This document shows, piece by piece, positions 16,347 to 24,692 of a DNA stretch of 29,174 nt; within the stretch, counting starts at the first letter, position 1; each line of letters begins with the position of its first letter. Under the pieces are notes generated by a model, which worked only from the letters and a program-made list of their open reading frames with translations, was not told the DNA's origin and did no database searches. Location: the NCBI GenBank assembly GCA_964235605.1, contig CAXSCR010000057.1:1-29174 (forward strand). The letters are read 5' to 3'. The translations under genes were made by a program, and so were the position numbers. This DNA comes from DATCRE01 sp964235605. Its GTDB lineage: Bacteria; Bacteroidota; Bacteroidia; Cytophagales; Cyclobacteriaceae.

Positions 16347-19106
16347 ATGAAAAGGTTTTTATTATTCTTTATATTTTTTGTAGCGGCAATATTACAAGCT
16401 AAGGCTACCCACATCGTTGGGGGAGAGTTTGAAATGGTATACCGGGGAGATACCCTGATAAACAACAAACTTCATTTTAATTATAATCTAAGTTTAATAT
16501 TATATTTCGACGTGAATCAAGGCGCTCCCGGCGCAATAGACAACTCTATTCTTGCAAGAATATTTCGGAAGCGTGACAATCGGGTCATGAGAGATAATTT
16601 ACAACTTGATTTTATGGGGTCGTCACAGGTTGAGTACTTCCAACCTGAATGCTCTGAAGGGATTGCCCTTAGAACCAACCGAATGTTTTATACCTATCAA
16701 GTTAATGGCCGCCAGGCTGTGTATTCGCTTTCACCAGATGAATTTACTGATTTAGATGGCTACTATCTAGCTTGGGAACGCTGCTGTAGAAATTATTCGA
16801 TTACGAATATACATAGTCAGAATCCTGAAGATGGAGCTCAGTATGCCGGCCAAACATTTTATCTCGAATTTCCTCCTTTAAAAAGAAATGGTGTATTATT
16901 TATCAATTCATCGCCAAAGCTATTCCCTCCGTTAAGCGACTACGCTTGCCCTGGTAGTTATTACTATGTTGATTTTGCCGGCACCGATCCAGATGGAGAC
17001 TCTATGGTATACTCATTAATCACCCCGCTCAATACCATATCAGGTGATGCACTTCCACCCCCAATATTTCCTTCAGATTTAAATTTGCCGAGGCCAGGTC
17101 CGTATCCGTTAGTTGAGTGGCAAAGCGGATTTGGCATTCAGAATATAATGAAAGGAGACCCAGATTTGAAAATTAGTACAGAAGGTCTTTTAACAGTAAC
17201 ACCAACACTTCAGGGATTGTACGTATTTTCTGTAAGGTGTGAGGAATATAGAAATGGAATAAGAATTGGAGAAGTGTTAAGAGATTTTCAGTTGTTGGTA
17301 TTGGCTGAATGTAAGACTGCGCAAAGTCCTATTATTGAAGCAAAGAAAAAAGGCGCACCTGGCGGCTACGTGAAAGATAATTTGAATGTCACTTTTCCAA
17401 ACATAGTAGCAGACAACGATCGATGTGTTGAGATTCGGGTAACCGATCCCGATTCAAGCAATCCGCAAGATGGAAATAAAGAAGCTGTTCATATCAGAGC
17501 CATTCCACTGGGATTTAAGAATAAAGATTTAGGTGATGATATTTTGCCAGAGATAAGCTCAGCAGTTTTAACGAATGGTGGTGCAGCTACATTTATGGTT
17601 TGTTTCCCACAGTGCCCGTACATTAATGGCCCATATCAAATTGGAATTATAGCTGGTGATGATGCATGCCCGCTACCGAGGTTGGACACAATCATTGTTA
17701 CTGTAAACGTTGACCTCCCTAATAATAGGGAACCAATATTTGTTGATTTCCCCACCAATGTCACCGCTTTAGAAGGAAATTCTCAATCAGCACCGTGGGC
17801 TATTATTGGCAAAGATGCCGACTTTGATAGCCTTACGTTAAGGTATGAGCCTATTGGGTTTAGGTTCGAAGATTATGGCTTTCAATATGATTCCATCATC
17901 AATAAAGCCGGAGAGATCAGACATGAGCTCACATTAAACACACGGTGTGATGTTATTGATTTTAGTAAGAAAAAGGATTTTCAAATTCGATTTATTTTAA
18001 ATGACAAAGACAAATGCGATTTGCTCTCCCCAGAATCAGCGGTTATGAATTTGCATGTGGATTTAATTGATGTACATAGTCCAACGATCGAGTTTGCACC
18101 AGATCCCGGAAAGGAAAAAGTATTTCTTACAAGTAAAATTTATGAGACACTCAGTTTTGCTGTTAATGGAAGAGATGTAGATGCGAATGATATGCTTGAT
18201 TTAAAGGCTATTGGTGAAGGATTTAACCTTAATAATTACAATATGTTGTTTCCTGCAAAGACTGGCAAACCCGTGATACAGTCAACATTTAACTGGCGCA
18301 TTGATTGTAAAAAAGTTGATTTAAAAATCAAAGATGAGTTTGCGCTTCAGTTCATAGTAGTAGACGACAATAACAGGTGCGGCTACTATCTTGCCGATAC
18401 GCTTGACGTAGTAGTGAAAGTAGAACCACCTGATAATTTAGCACCAACATTAAATGCTTTTAATTCCAAAACTGATACACACGTTTTAGATAAATTGTCT
18501 TTTAGAATAGACGAAAAAATAGAGCTTTCACTACTCGGTGTCGATGCAAATACCTCACCCGCCGATGGTATCAAGATAGAACTAATTGGCGCCACCGGCT
18601 CAGTAGTACCAGCGGGTTATGAATTTACTGGAGGACAGGGATTGGGACGTGCTCAAGGTTTCTTTACGTGGACTCCGGATTGTTCAATCTATAGAAATGA
18701 TGTTTACGAGAATGATTACACGTTTACATTTTCAGTAAAAGACGATCGTTGTTTCAATGTAAAAGGGGACACGTTAGCGGTGGATTTAAAAATCTTAGAC
18801 ATTGATGAGGGAGGAGAAGACTTCCTTCCGCCAAACTGGATTACACCGAACGGTGACAATAAGAATGACTTCTTTGCCATGGTTAAAGAGGATGAGCACG
18901 CTCAACTCATTAGCATCCTTCCAAAAGATAATTGTGCTGGGCACTTTGTAAATATTGCCATCTATAACCGATGGGGCAGGGAGGTATATTCAAGTACCGA
19001 TAGAGATTTTAAATGGCGTGCAGAAAATTTGGCGGTTGGCGTTTATTTTTATTCGCTCCGTTTTTCGAATAAAGAATATAAAGGAACAATCACCTTGCGG
19101 CTATAA
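16347..19106 (+). CDS. Large secreted protein with Cys-pair modules and type B sorting domain
   Basis: A protein of 919 residues with a signal peptide at 1-20, after which the mature chain starts THIVGGEFEM, a start common in large Cytophagales surface proteins. Residues about 20-325 form a Cys-containing N-terminal domain. From about 325 to 820 come four beta-sandwich modules of roughly 110-125 residues, each with a cysteine pair: C423/C441, C534/C557, C654/C678 and C779/C802. Each second cysteine follows a short acidic motif (GDDAC, DKDKC, DDNNRC, DDRC). Residues about 828-919 are a type B gliding-motility-associated domain: WITPNGDNKNDFF, IAIYNRWGREVY and GVYFYSLRF. It is therefore a substrate of type IX secretion, probably an adhesin. 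No SprF-like partner is adjacent. Confidence 0.85.
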   Translation: MKRFLLFFIFFVAAILQAKATHIVGGEFEMVYRGDTLINNKLHFNYNLSLILYFDVNQGAPGAIDNSILARIFRKRDNRVMRDNLQLDFMGSSQVEYFQPECSEGIALRTNRMFYTYQVNGRQAVYSLSPDEFTDLDGYYLAWERCCRNYSITNIHSQNPEDGAQYAGQTFYLEFPPLKRNGVLFINSSPKLFPPLSDYACPGSYYYVDFAGTDPDGDSMVYSLITPLNTISGDALPPPIFPSDLNLPRPGPYPLVEWQSGFGIQNIMKGDPDLKISTEGLLTVTPTLQGLYVFSVRCEEYRNGIRIGEVLRDFQLLVLAECKTAQSPIIEAKKKGAPGGYVKDNLNVTFPNIVADNDRCVEIRVTDPDSSNPQDGNKEAVHIRAIPLGFKNKDLGDDILPEISSAVLTNGGAATFMVCFPQCPYINGPYQIGIIAGDDACPLPRLDTIIVTVNVDLPNNREPIFVDFPTNVTALEGNSQSAPWAIIGKDADFDSLTLRYEPIGFRFEDYGFQYDSIINKAGEIRHELTLNTRCDVIDFSKKKDFQIRFILNDKDKCDLLSPESAVMNLHVDLIDVHSPTIEFAPDPGKEKVFLTSKIYETLSFAVNGRDVDANDMLDLKAIGEGFNLNNYNMLFPAKTGKPVIQSTFNWRIDCKKVDLKIKDEFALQFIVVDDNNRCGYYLADTLDVVVKVEPPDNLAPTLNAFNSKTDTHVLDKLSFRIDEKIELSLLGVDANTSPADGIKIELIGATGSVVPAGYEFTGGQGLGRAQGFFTWTPDCSIYRNDVYENDYTFTFSVKDDRCFNVKGDTLAVDLKILDIDEGGEDFLPPNWITPNGDNKNDFFAMVKEDEHAQLISILPKDNCAGHFVNIAIYNRWGREVYSSTDRDFKWRAENLAVGVYFYSLRFSNKEYKGTITLRL

Positions 19107-19188
19107 TACTGGTATCCTAATATCAGTGGCTGGAAATTGCTTTAATTCTTCCAAAACTACTTACATCTTCTTTCTCTTTAATCCTTGC

Positions 19189-19196
19189 TATATTTG
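19189..19196 (+). promoter_or_regulatory. -7 promoter box of queD-lpxB
   Basis: TATATTTG matches TAnnTTTG exactly and lies 17 bases before the queD-like ATG at 19214. The expected -33 element about 19 bases upstream is weak (only TCTT), so recognition would rest on the -7 box. The leader would be only about 10-12 nt. Confidence 0.5.
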
Positions 19197-19213
19197 CATC
19201 AGATTAATTAGCC

Positions 19214-19636
19214 ATGGTTTACGTAAGCCGAAAAGAACATTTTAATGCAGCCCATAAGCTGTACAATCCCAATTGGACCAAAGAAAAGAACATTGAAGTC
19301 TTTGGCCCCTGTGCTAATGACTACTGGCATGGTCATAATTTTGATCTGATTGTTACCGTAAAAGGTCAGCCAGATCCTGAAACTGGATTTGTGGTCGATC
19401 TAAAAAAGCTAAGTACCATTATAAGACGTGAGGTAGTCGACAAATTAGATCACAAAAATCTGAATGTTGATGTAGACTTCATGAAGGATAAACTAGCCAG
19501 CTGTGAAAATCTTATCATTGAAATCTGGCGAATCTTAAATAATCATTTACCTACTATAACTTCTCGCGGAAAACTACATTGCATTCGGCTATATGAAACA
19601 CCTAGAAATTACGTAGAGTATTATGGTGAATTGTAA
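19214..19636 (+). CDS. queD: 6-pyruvoyl-tetrahydropterin synthase / 6-carboxytetrahydropterin synthase family
   Basis: A cytoplasmic enzyme of 140 residues. Zinc ligands H14 (FNAAHKL), H39 and H41 (WHGHNF) are present, as is the catalytic cysteine C33 in FGPCAND. The DHKNL motif and the conserved glutamates in CENLIIEIW and YETPRNY, which bind the pterin, are also present. Bacterial members usually make 6-carboxy-tetrahydropterin from dihydroneopterin triphosphate, the second step to queuosine; a few act in tetrahydropterin synthesis, so the precise reaction is not certain. No other queuosine gene lies nearby. lpxB follows after 37 bases on the same strand, probably co-transcribed but not functionally linked. 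Confidence 0.88.
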   Translation: MVYVSRKEHFNAAHKLYNPNWTKEKNIEVFGPCANDYWHGHNFDLIVTVKGQPDPETGFVVDLKKLSTIIRREVVDKLDHKNLNVDVDFMKDKLASCENLIIEIWRILNNHLPTITSRGKLHCIRLYETPRNYVEYYGEL

Positions 19637-19673
19637 ACCAGTAACATTACTACTCTTGAAAATAATTTAAGGT

Positions 19674-20789
19674 ATGCGTTATTACATGATAGCCGGCGAA
19701 AGATCTGGCGACCTTCACGGTGGTAATCTCGCAAAAGCATTAAAGACTTATGACCCATCGTTAGAAATGCGTGGATTCGGTGGTGAATACATGACAGAAA
19801 GTGGCGTTGACGTTACCGTGCATTATAAAAATATGGCTTTGATGGGTATGGTAGAAATACTCATGAACCTGAAAAAAATTTCTAGGTATACAAAGCAATG
19901 CAAAGACGACATACTGCTGTTTAATCCAGACGTAATAATCTTGATTGACTATGGCGGATTTAATTTGAGGATAGCCAAATGGGCGAAAAGAAACAATATT
20001 AAAGTATTCTATTATATACCGCCTAAAGTATGGGCTTGGTATCAAAGTCGCGCATGGCAGCTAAAGAAATGTGTGGATAAGCTATTCACCATTCTTCCCT
20101 TTGAAAAAGAGTTTTTTAAGAAGTTTGATTGGGATGTAGATTATGTAGGAAATCCTGTGTTGGACGCCGTGAAGGCTCACAATGTTGATGCAACTTTTTT
20201 AACAAGACATCGCATAAATTCTGATGCAAGTTTAATTGCCGTATTGCCCGGGAGTCGTAAGCAAGAGTTACAGCAAATTATTCCGACCATAGCGGCTATT
20301 GTAACAAAGAATCCTTCCCTTCAATTTGTTGTAGCAGCAGTTAAAAACTTAAACGAAGTACTTTATGAACCTTTAAGTATGTTGTCTAACGTGAAATTTG
20401 TTTTTGAAGAAACGTATGATTTGCTAACACATGCTAAAGCAGCAATAGTTACTTCGGGAACAGCTACACTAGAAACAGCACTGTTTCGCGTCCCTCAAAT
20501 TGTTGTATATAAAACGAGTTACCTCACCTATCAAATTGTAAAGCGACTGATTAAAGTGCAATTCATTTCACTAGTTAATTTAATAGCCACTAAAGAGGTA
20601 GTTAAAGAAATGATTCAGGAAATTGCGACCCCAGAAAACATATCGCATGAACTTAACATGTTACTCAACAATCAATCCTATCGTAAAGAAATGCTAGACG
20701 GCTATGACCAAATAATAAAAACGTTAGATACAGGCTCTGCATCCGAAAATGCAGCCAAACTTATGGTAGGCTATTTAAAAAGTAGTTGA
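19674..20789 (+). CDS. lpxB: Lipid-A-disaccharide synthase
   Basis: A glycosyltransferase of 371 residues that joins UDP-2,3-diacylglucosamine with lipid X to form the lipid A disaccharide at the inner membrane. Family marks are the N-terminal AGERSGDLHGGNLAKAL, RGFGGEYM, ILIDYGGFNLRIA, FYYIPPKVWAW, VGNPVLD, the GT-B C-terminal nucleotide motif VLPGSRKQEL, and VTSGTATLETAL. Length is normal for LpxB and no key block is missing. It ends 47 bases before the convergent clpX gene. It confirms a Gram-negative cell with lipid A. Confidence 0.93.
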   Translation: MRYYMIAGERSGDLHGGNLAKALKTYDPSLEMRGFGGEYMTESGVDVTVHYKNMALMGMVEILMNLKKISRYTKQCKDDILLFNPDVIILIDYGGFNLRIAKWAKRNNIKVFYYIPPKVWAWYQSRAWQLKKCVDKLFTILPFEKEFFKKFDWDVDYVGNPVLDAVKAHNVDATFLTRHRINSDASLIAVLPGSRKQELQQIIPTIAAIVTKNPSLQFVVAAVKNLNEVLYEPLSMLSNVKFVFEETYDLLTHAKAAIVTSGTATLETALFRVPQIVVYKTSYLTYQIVKRLIKVQFISLVNLIATKEVVKEMIQEIATPENISHELNMLLNNQSYRKEMLDGYDQIIKTLDTGSASENAAKLMVGYLKSS

Positions 20790-20796
20790 TCTACAC

Positions 20797-20830
20797 TGTA
20801 CATTACACCTTGTACCTCGCATCTCGTACC
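20797..20830. repeat. Short degenerate GTAC-type repeats between lpxB and clpX
   Basis: Three units beginning GTACATTACAC, GTACCTCGCAT and CGTACCTATT follow each other at 13-15 base spacing between the two convergent genes. The similar sequence GATGTACGATGTA occurs downstream of rlmD at 14855-14867. No terminator hairpin is visible here. Confidence 0.4.
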
Positions 20831-20836
20831 TATTTA

Positions 20837-22069
20837 CTATGCTACCTTCAATTTGCTATACTGCGATTTGCGGAATTTCTCTTCTGCGTAAGCTCGGTTA
20901 ATAACCAGATGCGTTGAATTTTTATCAGAAGGTAATTCAAACATAGCGTCATTAATAATTCCTTCACATATACTTCTTAAACCGCGCGCACCAAGTTTAA
21001 ACTCCATTGCTTTTTCAACAATAAAGTCAATAGCGCCATCTTTGAATTCTAATTCAATGTCCTCCATCTCAAACAATTTTTTGTATTGTTTAACAAGCGC
21101 ATTTTTAGGTGAAGTAAGAATTTTACGGAATGCCTCGGCATCCAATGGATTAAGATAAGAGACTACAGGCAAACGACCGATAAGCTCTGGTATAAGACCG
21201 AAACTTTTTAAGTCTTGTGCTGATACAAATTGTAAAAGATTGTCTTTATCGATATCACCAGGATGAAGATCAGCGCTGGCTGCAAAACCCAAAGGTCTTG
21301 TATTTAAACGATTAGCAATAAATCTTGAGATACCTTCAAAGGCACCACCGCAAATAAATAAAATATTCTCTGTGTTTACAGTAATCATTTTTTGATCTGG
21401 ATGTTTGCGTCCACCTTGAGGAGGAACATTGACAGCAGTTCCTTCAAGGAGTTTTAGTAATGCTTGTTGCACACCTTCACCACTAACATCACGGGTAATT
21501 GAAGGATTATCTGATTTTCGTGCTATTTTATCTATTTCATCAATATAAACGATGCCACGTTCGGCTGCTTCAACATTATAATCTGCTGCTTGAAGTAACC
21601 TAGTTAAGATGCTCTCAACGTCTTCACCAACATATCCGGCCTCAGTAAGTACCGTGGCATCAGCAATGCAAAACGGAACCTGCAAAATTTTGGCTAGCGT
21701 TTTAGCAAGGTATGTTTTACCTGTACCCGTTTCGCCAACCATAATAATGTTAGACTTTTCAATTGTAACTTCTGTATCTATTTTACGCTGTGTTAAGCGC
21801 TTAAAATGATTGTATACGGCAACTGAAATAATTTTTTTAGCCTCGTCCTGTCCAATTACATATTCATCCAAAAACTTTTTAATTTCTTTTGGCTTGATAA
21901 GTTTAAAACTAGGCGTGAAGCCGGCTTCAGTTTTATTTTTCTTTTCTTCTAAAAGAATTTGACCCGCTTGAGTCACACATTTATCGCATATGTGCGCATG
22001 TATGCCAGAGATCATAAGATCTACATCTTTTTTATTTCTTCCACAAAAAGAGCAGGTAACTTCAGCCAT
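20837..22069 (-). CDS. clpX: ATP-dependent Clp protease ATP-binding subunit ClpX
   Basis: An AAA+ unfoldase of 410 residues that feeds substrates to ClpP. The N-terminal C4 zinc domain has C6, C9, C28 and C31. The Walker A motif GETGTGKT is at 112-119 and the Walker B motif IVYIDE at 173-178. The GYVGED pore loop, the second pore loop GGRKHP and the sensor-2 motif LGARGLRSI are all present. The family's IGF-type ClpP-docking loop is expected around residues 260-270, where SFGLIPELIGRLP lies nearby. It is preceded on the same strand by clpP and tig, the usual gene order. Its own candidate promoter and 5' hairpin lie in the 87-base gap after clpP. Confidence 0.96.
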   Translation of the reverse strand: MAEVTCSFCGRNKKDVDLMISGIHAHICDKCVTQAGQILLEEKKNKTEAGFTPSFKLIKPKEIKKFLDEYVIGQDEAKKIISVAVYNHFKRLTQRKIDTEVTIEKSNIIMVGETGTGKTYLAKTLAKILQVPFCIADATVLTEAGYVGEDVESILTRLLQAADYNVEAAERGIVYIDEIDKIARKSDNPSITRDVSGEGVQQALLKLLEGTAVNVPPQGGRKHPDQKMITVNTENILFICGGAFEGISRFIANRLNTRPLGFAASADLHPGDIDKDNLLQFVSAQDLKSFGLIPELIGRLPVVSYLNPLDAEAFRKILTSPKNALVKQYKKLFEMEDIELEFKDGAIDFIVEKAMEFKLGARGLRSICEGIINDAMFELPSDKNSTHLVINRAYAEEKFRKSQYSKLKVA

Positions 22070-22087
22070 AAAATATTATTTAATAAA

Positions 22088-22116
22088 ACCGACTAATTCG
22101 GTCAGTCACAAAGGTA
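22088..22116 (-). promoter_or_regulatory. Candidate clpX promoter box and leader hairpin
   Basis: On the minus strand TACCTTTG (22116-22109) fits TAnnTTTG. It is followed at once by a small stem ACCGA/TCGGT (22088-22102) with TTTTATT after it, so the transcript would begin about at the hairpin. No good -33 element is visible. Alternatively the hairpin plus T-tract is a weak attenuator between clpP and clpX. Confidence 0.4.
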
Positions 22117-22156
22117 CTTAATTTCACTACAATCAGGTAGATGAAATTAGTAGTAC

Positions 22157-22828
22157 TTATTTCTTTCTTTCTAGAACTTCGTCAATCAAACCATATGATT
22201 TGGCTTCTGCAGCCCGCATCCAGTAATCACGATCTGAATCCTTTTCAATTTTTTCGTATGGTTGACCTGTATGTTTAGAAAGAATGTTGTAAAGGTCTTT
22301 CTTAACCTCCAAGGTTTGTCTTAATGAAATCTCCATGTCAGATGCTTGACCTTGCATTCCGCTCATAGGTTGATGAATCATAACACGCGAATGCGGCAGC
22401 GCTGATCGTTTTTTAGCTGCTCCGCCTGCAAGTAAAACTGCACCCATAGAAGCGGCCATACCTGTACAGATTGTAGCCACATCAGGTCCAACATAATGCA
22501 TTGTATCATAGATTCCTAGCCCGGCGTACACTGAACCACCCGGACTATTGATATACATTAAAATATCTCTTTTAGGATCAACTGACTCGAGGAACAGAAG
22601 TTGTGCCGTAATAATGTTAGAGATATTATCATTAACATCTGTACCTAAGAAAATTATACGATCCATTATTAAGCGAGAAAATACATCGATTTCAGCAAAA
22701 CGGGTTGGGCGCTCTTCAATTACAGAACGAGTCATATTTTGAACTTTCTGCGCATAACCATCAATTGTACTACTACTCATACCGATATGATGCACTGCAT
22801 ACTTCCTGAATTCGTTGTTTTTATCCAT
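22157..22828 (-). CDS. clpP: ATP-dependent Clp protease proteolytic subunit ClpP
   Basis: A serine peptidase of 223 residues that forms the double-ring chamber of ClpXP. The catalytic triad is S127 in GMAASMGA, H152 in MIHQPM and D201 in DSDRDYWM, each offset by 30 from the E. coli residues, so the fold is intact with an N-terminal region about 30 residues longer. INSPGGSVYAG is the substrate-binding strand. It is part of tig-clpP-clpX on the minus strand. Confidence 0.96.
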   Translation of the reverse strand: MDKNNEFRKYAVHHIGMSSSTIDGYAQKVQNMTRSVIEERPTRFAEIDVFSRLIMDRIIFLGTDVNDNISNIITAQLLFLESVDPKRDILMYINSPGGSVYAGLGIYDTMHYVGPDVATICTGMAASMGAVLLAGGAAKKRSALPHSRVMIHQPMSGMQGQASDMEISLRQTLEVKKDLYNILSKHTGQPYEKIEKDSDRDYWMRAAEAKSYGLIDEVLERKK

Positions 22829-22886
22829 ATTAAAGTAATTATGTTTTTAATTTATGTTTAGAAAAGGGCATTTAGACGTCCGTAGA

Positions 22887-22917
22887 CAATCTTAACTATC
22901 CTTTTGCGAAAATCCAA
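22887..22917 (-). promoter_or_regulatory. Candidate clpP promoter
   Basis: On the minus strand TTG (22917-22915) precedes TAAGATTG (22894-22887) by 20 nt. This matches the Bacteroidota layout with one mismatch in the -7 box. It would give clpP a leader of about 50 nt, separate from tig. Confidence 0.4.
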
Positions 22918-22935
22918 CCTTACAACCCTTATAAA

Positions 22936-22969
22936 GCAAAAATGGTTTTAGTGTCGAACTAAAACCATT
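22936..22969 (-). terminator. Rho-independent terminator of tig
   Basis: AATGGTTTTAGT (22941-22952) and ACTAAAACCATT (22958-22969) form a perfect 12-bp stem with a 5-nt loop, followed on the minus strand by TTTGC. It separates tig from clpP. Confidence 0.8.
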
Positions 22970-23034
22970 GACGTAATCTAATTATAATTATTGTTTGAAA
23001 GATGTCCTTTTCGGACGTAATCGATCGAGCACTG

Positions 23035-24375
23035 TTAATGCTTATGCTCTGCTACCATCTTCTTGAATTCATCAAGACTTACTTTCTTTTCCTGAATCGT
23101 AATATTTTGCTTTATGTGCTTTAATATCTTTTCATTTTTCAACTGATTGTAAAGCTTCATAAAATTCTGGCCATTTTCGCTTGATAAGTAATTTTCAACA
23201 ATAGCATCAAGTCTGTCTTGCAATTGAGATGCAAATGCTTGCCCTCCGAATTGAGCAATAATAAGATCTTTGGCTTTACTTCTAACTTCGTCAGCTTCTA
23301 CTTTAATGTGATTGTCTTCAGCAATTTTATTTTTTATCATATCCCACTTTAGGCCTCTGGTATAAGCGTCAAATTCGTGATCTAACACGCCATCTGTAAC
23401 TTGTCCTTTGCTTGAAGCCTTAAGCCATGATCTAAGAAATTCATTAGGAAGATTAATATTTGTATTTGCTATAAAAGCGTCTTCGATATGATGCTCTAGG
23501 AAGTGGTCGCTATCACTATTAAAGTTTTCGCTGATGGTTTCTTTTACCTTACTGATAAACTCTTCTTCACTTTTCACAACACCAGTTCCGAATACGCGAT
23601 CAAACAACTCTTGATTTAAATGAGCTTCTTCGACACGGCTTATTGTAGCTACCTTAAAAATATATTGACCTTTTCTTGAGTTAGCTTCTTCAAATGATAT
23701 ATCTAAAAGAGTAGCAAGAACATTCGCATCAAAAGCATTTTTAATATCGAATTGAACTTCGGCATCCTTAGCTATGCCAATAAATTTATCTTGCTCTTTC
23801 TTATCAATTTTCGCTATAGGAATCAATGCTTCTTTCATCCATTCTCCTTCTATAGAACGAAGTTCACCAAACATATTATCCTGCACTTCGCTTGCTTCCG
23901 GATAGATTGGCTTACCAAACCGTTTTTTTAAATCGCCAAGAGTTTCATCTATAGCTTTGCTATCAACTTCTATAGCATGTAATTTTACATTTACCTTTGA
24001 TGAAAGGTCGTAGTTGAATTCGTCTATCATTCCAATTTGATACTCGAATTCAAAATCTTTCTGGGTTTCCCAATCAATGTTTCTAGCTTTATCTGCATTC
24101 GGTAATGGCTCACCCAAAATTTTCAGGTTATTCTCTTTTATGTAATCACTTAACTTATGAGATAAAAGTTGATTGATCTCTTCTACAAGAATAGACTTAC
24201 CGTACATTTTTTTAATAACACCATTGGGCACTTTGCCGGCACGGAAGCCTTTAACGGTAGCTTTCCTTGCATAATCTCTAACCTTTCCTTCTACACTGGG
24301 CTGATAATCAACTTCTGTTAATTTGATTTTAATCAATCCTTCTGTATTGTTTTTTTTGTTGAGTGTTATTTCCAA
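23035..24375 (-). CDS. tig: Trigger factor, ribosome-bound chaperone
   Basis: A protein of 446 residues. The ribosome-binding tail signature GFRAGKVP is at 43-50 and KKMYGKSILVEEIN follows. The central peptidyl-prolyl isomerase-like segment (about 150-255) is degenerate, as is common in Bacteroidota. The C-terminal helical arms run to the end at AEHKH. Residues MEITLNKKNNTEGLIKI match the usual trigger factor start, but the codon is TTG at 24373-24375. No ATG or GTG is available upstream in frame before a stop at 24394-24396, so TTG is the probable start. The tRNA-Leu gene lies just upstream on the same strand, with a terminator between them. Confidence 0.92.
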   Translation of the reverse strand: MEITLNKKNNTEGLIKIKLTEVDYQPSVEGKVRDYARKATVKGFRAGKVPNGVIKKMYGKSILVEEINQLLSHKLSDYIKENNLKILGEPLPNADKARNIDWETQKDFEFEYQIGMIDEFNYDLSSKVNVKLHAIEVDSKAIDETLGDLKKRFGKPIYPEASEVQDNMFGELRSIEGEWMKEALIPIAKIDKKEQDKFIGIAKDAEVQFDIKNAFDANVLATLLDISFEEANSRKGQYIFKVATISRVEEAHLNQELFDRVFGTGVVKSEEEFISKVKETISENFNSDSDHFLEHHIEDAFIANTNINLPNEFLRSWLKASSKGQVTDGVLDHEFDAYTRGLKWDMIKNKIAEDNHIKVEADEVRSKAKDLIIAQFGGQAFASQLQDRLDAIVENYLSSENGQNFMKLYNQLKNEKILKHIKQNITIQEKKVSLDEFKKMVAEHKH

Positions 24376-24405
24376 AGTCGTAGTGTTTTGATGTTACTTT
24401 CTATT

Positions 24406-24447
24406 AAACTAAAGAACCCCCAATACCCAAATGGTACCGAGGGTTCT
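24406..24447 (-). terminator. Terminator between tRNA-Leu and tig
   Basis: On the minus strand AGAACCCTC and GGGGGTTCT (24439-24447 and 24413-24421) form a 9-bp stem with one G-T pair. An inner TACC/GGTA helix extends it. TTTAGTTT follows. It lies 6 bases after the tRNA and about 30 bases before the trigger factor start. I saw no separate tig promoter, so tig may depend on read-through. Confidence 0.65.
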
Positions 24448-24453
24448 CATGTG

Positions 24454-24535
24454 TGCGGATGAAGGGACTCGAACCCCCACGCCTTACGGCACCAGATCCT
24501 AAGTCTGGCGCGGCTGCCAATTACGCCACATCCGC
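24454..24535 (-). tRNA. tRNA-Leu, anticodon UAG
   Basis: An 82-nt type II tRNA. The acceptor stem is GCGGATG with CATCCGC. The anticodon stem CCAGA/TCTGG carries loop CTTAGGA with anticodon TAG (24499-24501 on the plus strand). The long variable arm GTGCCGTAAGGCG is typical of leucine tRNAs, and the T loop is TTCGAGT. The CCA end is not encoded. It reads CUA and, through wobble, other CUN codons. Confidence 0.95.
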
Positions 24536-24550
24536 TTTTGAAACGGAGCG

Positions 24551-24558
24551 CAAATCTA
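24551..24558 (-). promoter_or_regulatory. -7 promoter box of tRNA-Leu
   Basis: On the minus strand TAGATTTG matches TAnnTTTG exactly, 15 bases upstream of the tRNA 5' end. A GTTG sequence at 24579-24576 may be the -33 element, though the 17-nt spacer is short. Confidence 0.55.
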
Positions 24559-24656
24559 TAGAATATTTAGAGAAACAACAGCATTTAGTTGTTTTTTTAT
24601 AATTAGATTCTAGTTGATTATTGAAAAAAAACTGCGTAATCTGTAAGATTGAAATG

Positions 24657-24688
24657 TTTCGGTTAAAATGGTTAAGATTATAATTTAG
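24657..24688 (+). promoter_or_regulatory. Weak candidate promoter of the (p)ppGpp synthetase gene
   Basis: TTTCG at 24657-24661 precedes TAATTTAG at 24681-24688 by 19 nt. Both boxes have one mismatch to the Bacteroidota consensus. The leader would be very short, with the ATG at 24693. Confidence 0.3.
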
Positions 24689-24692
24689 TAGC

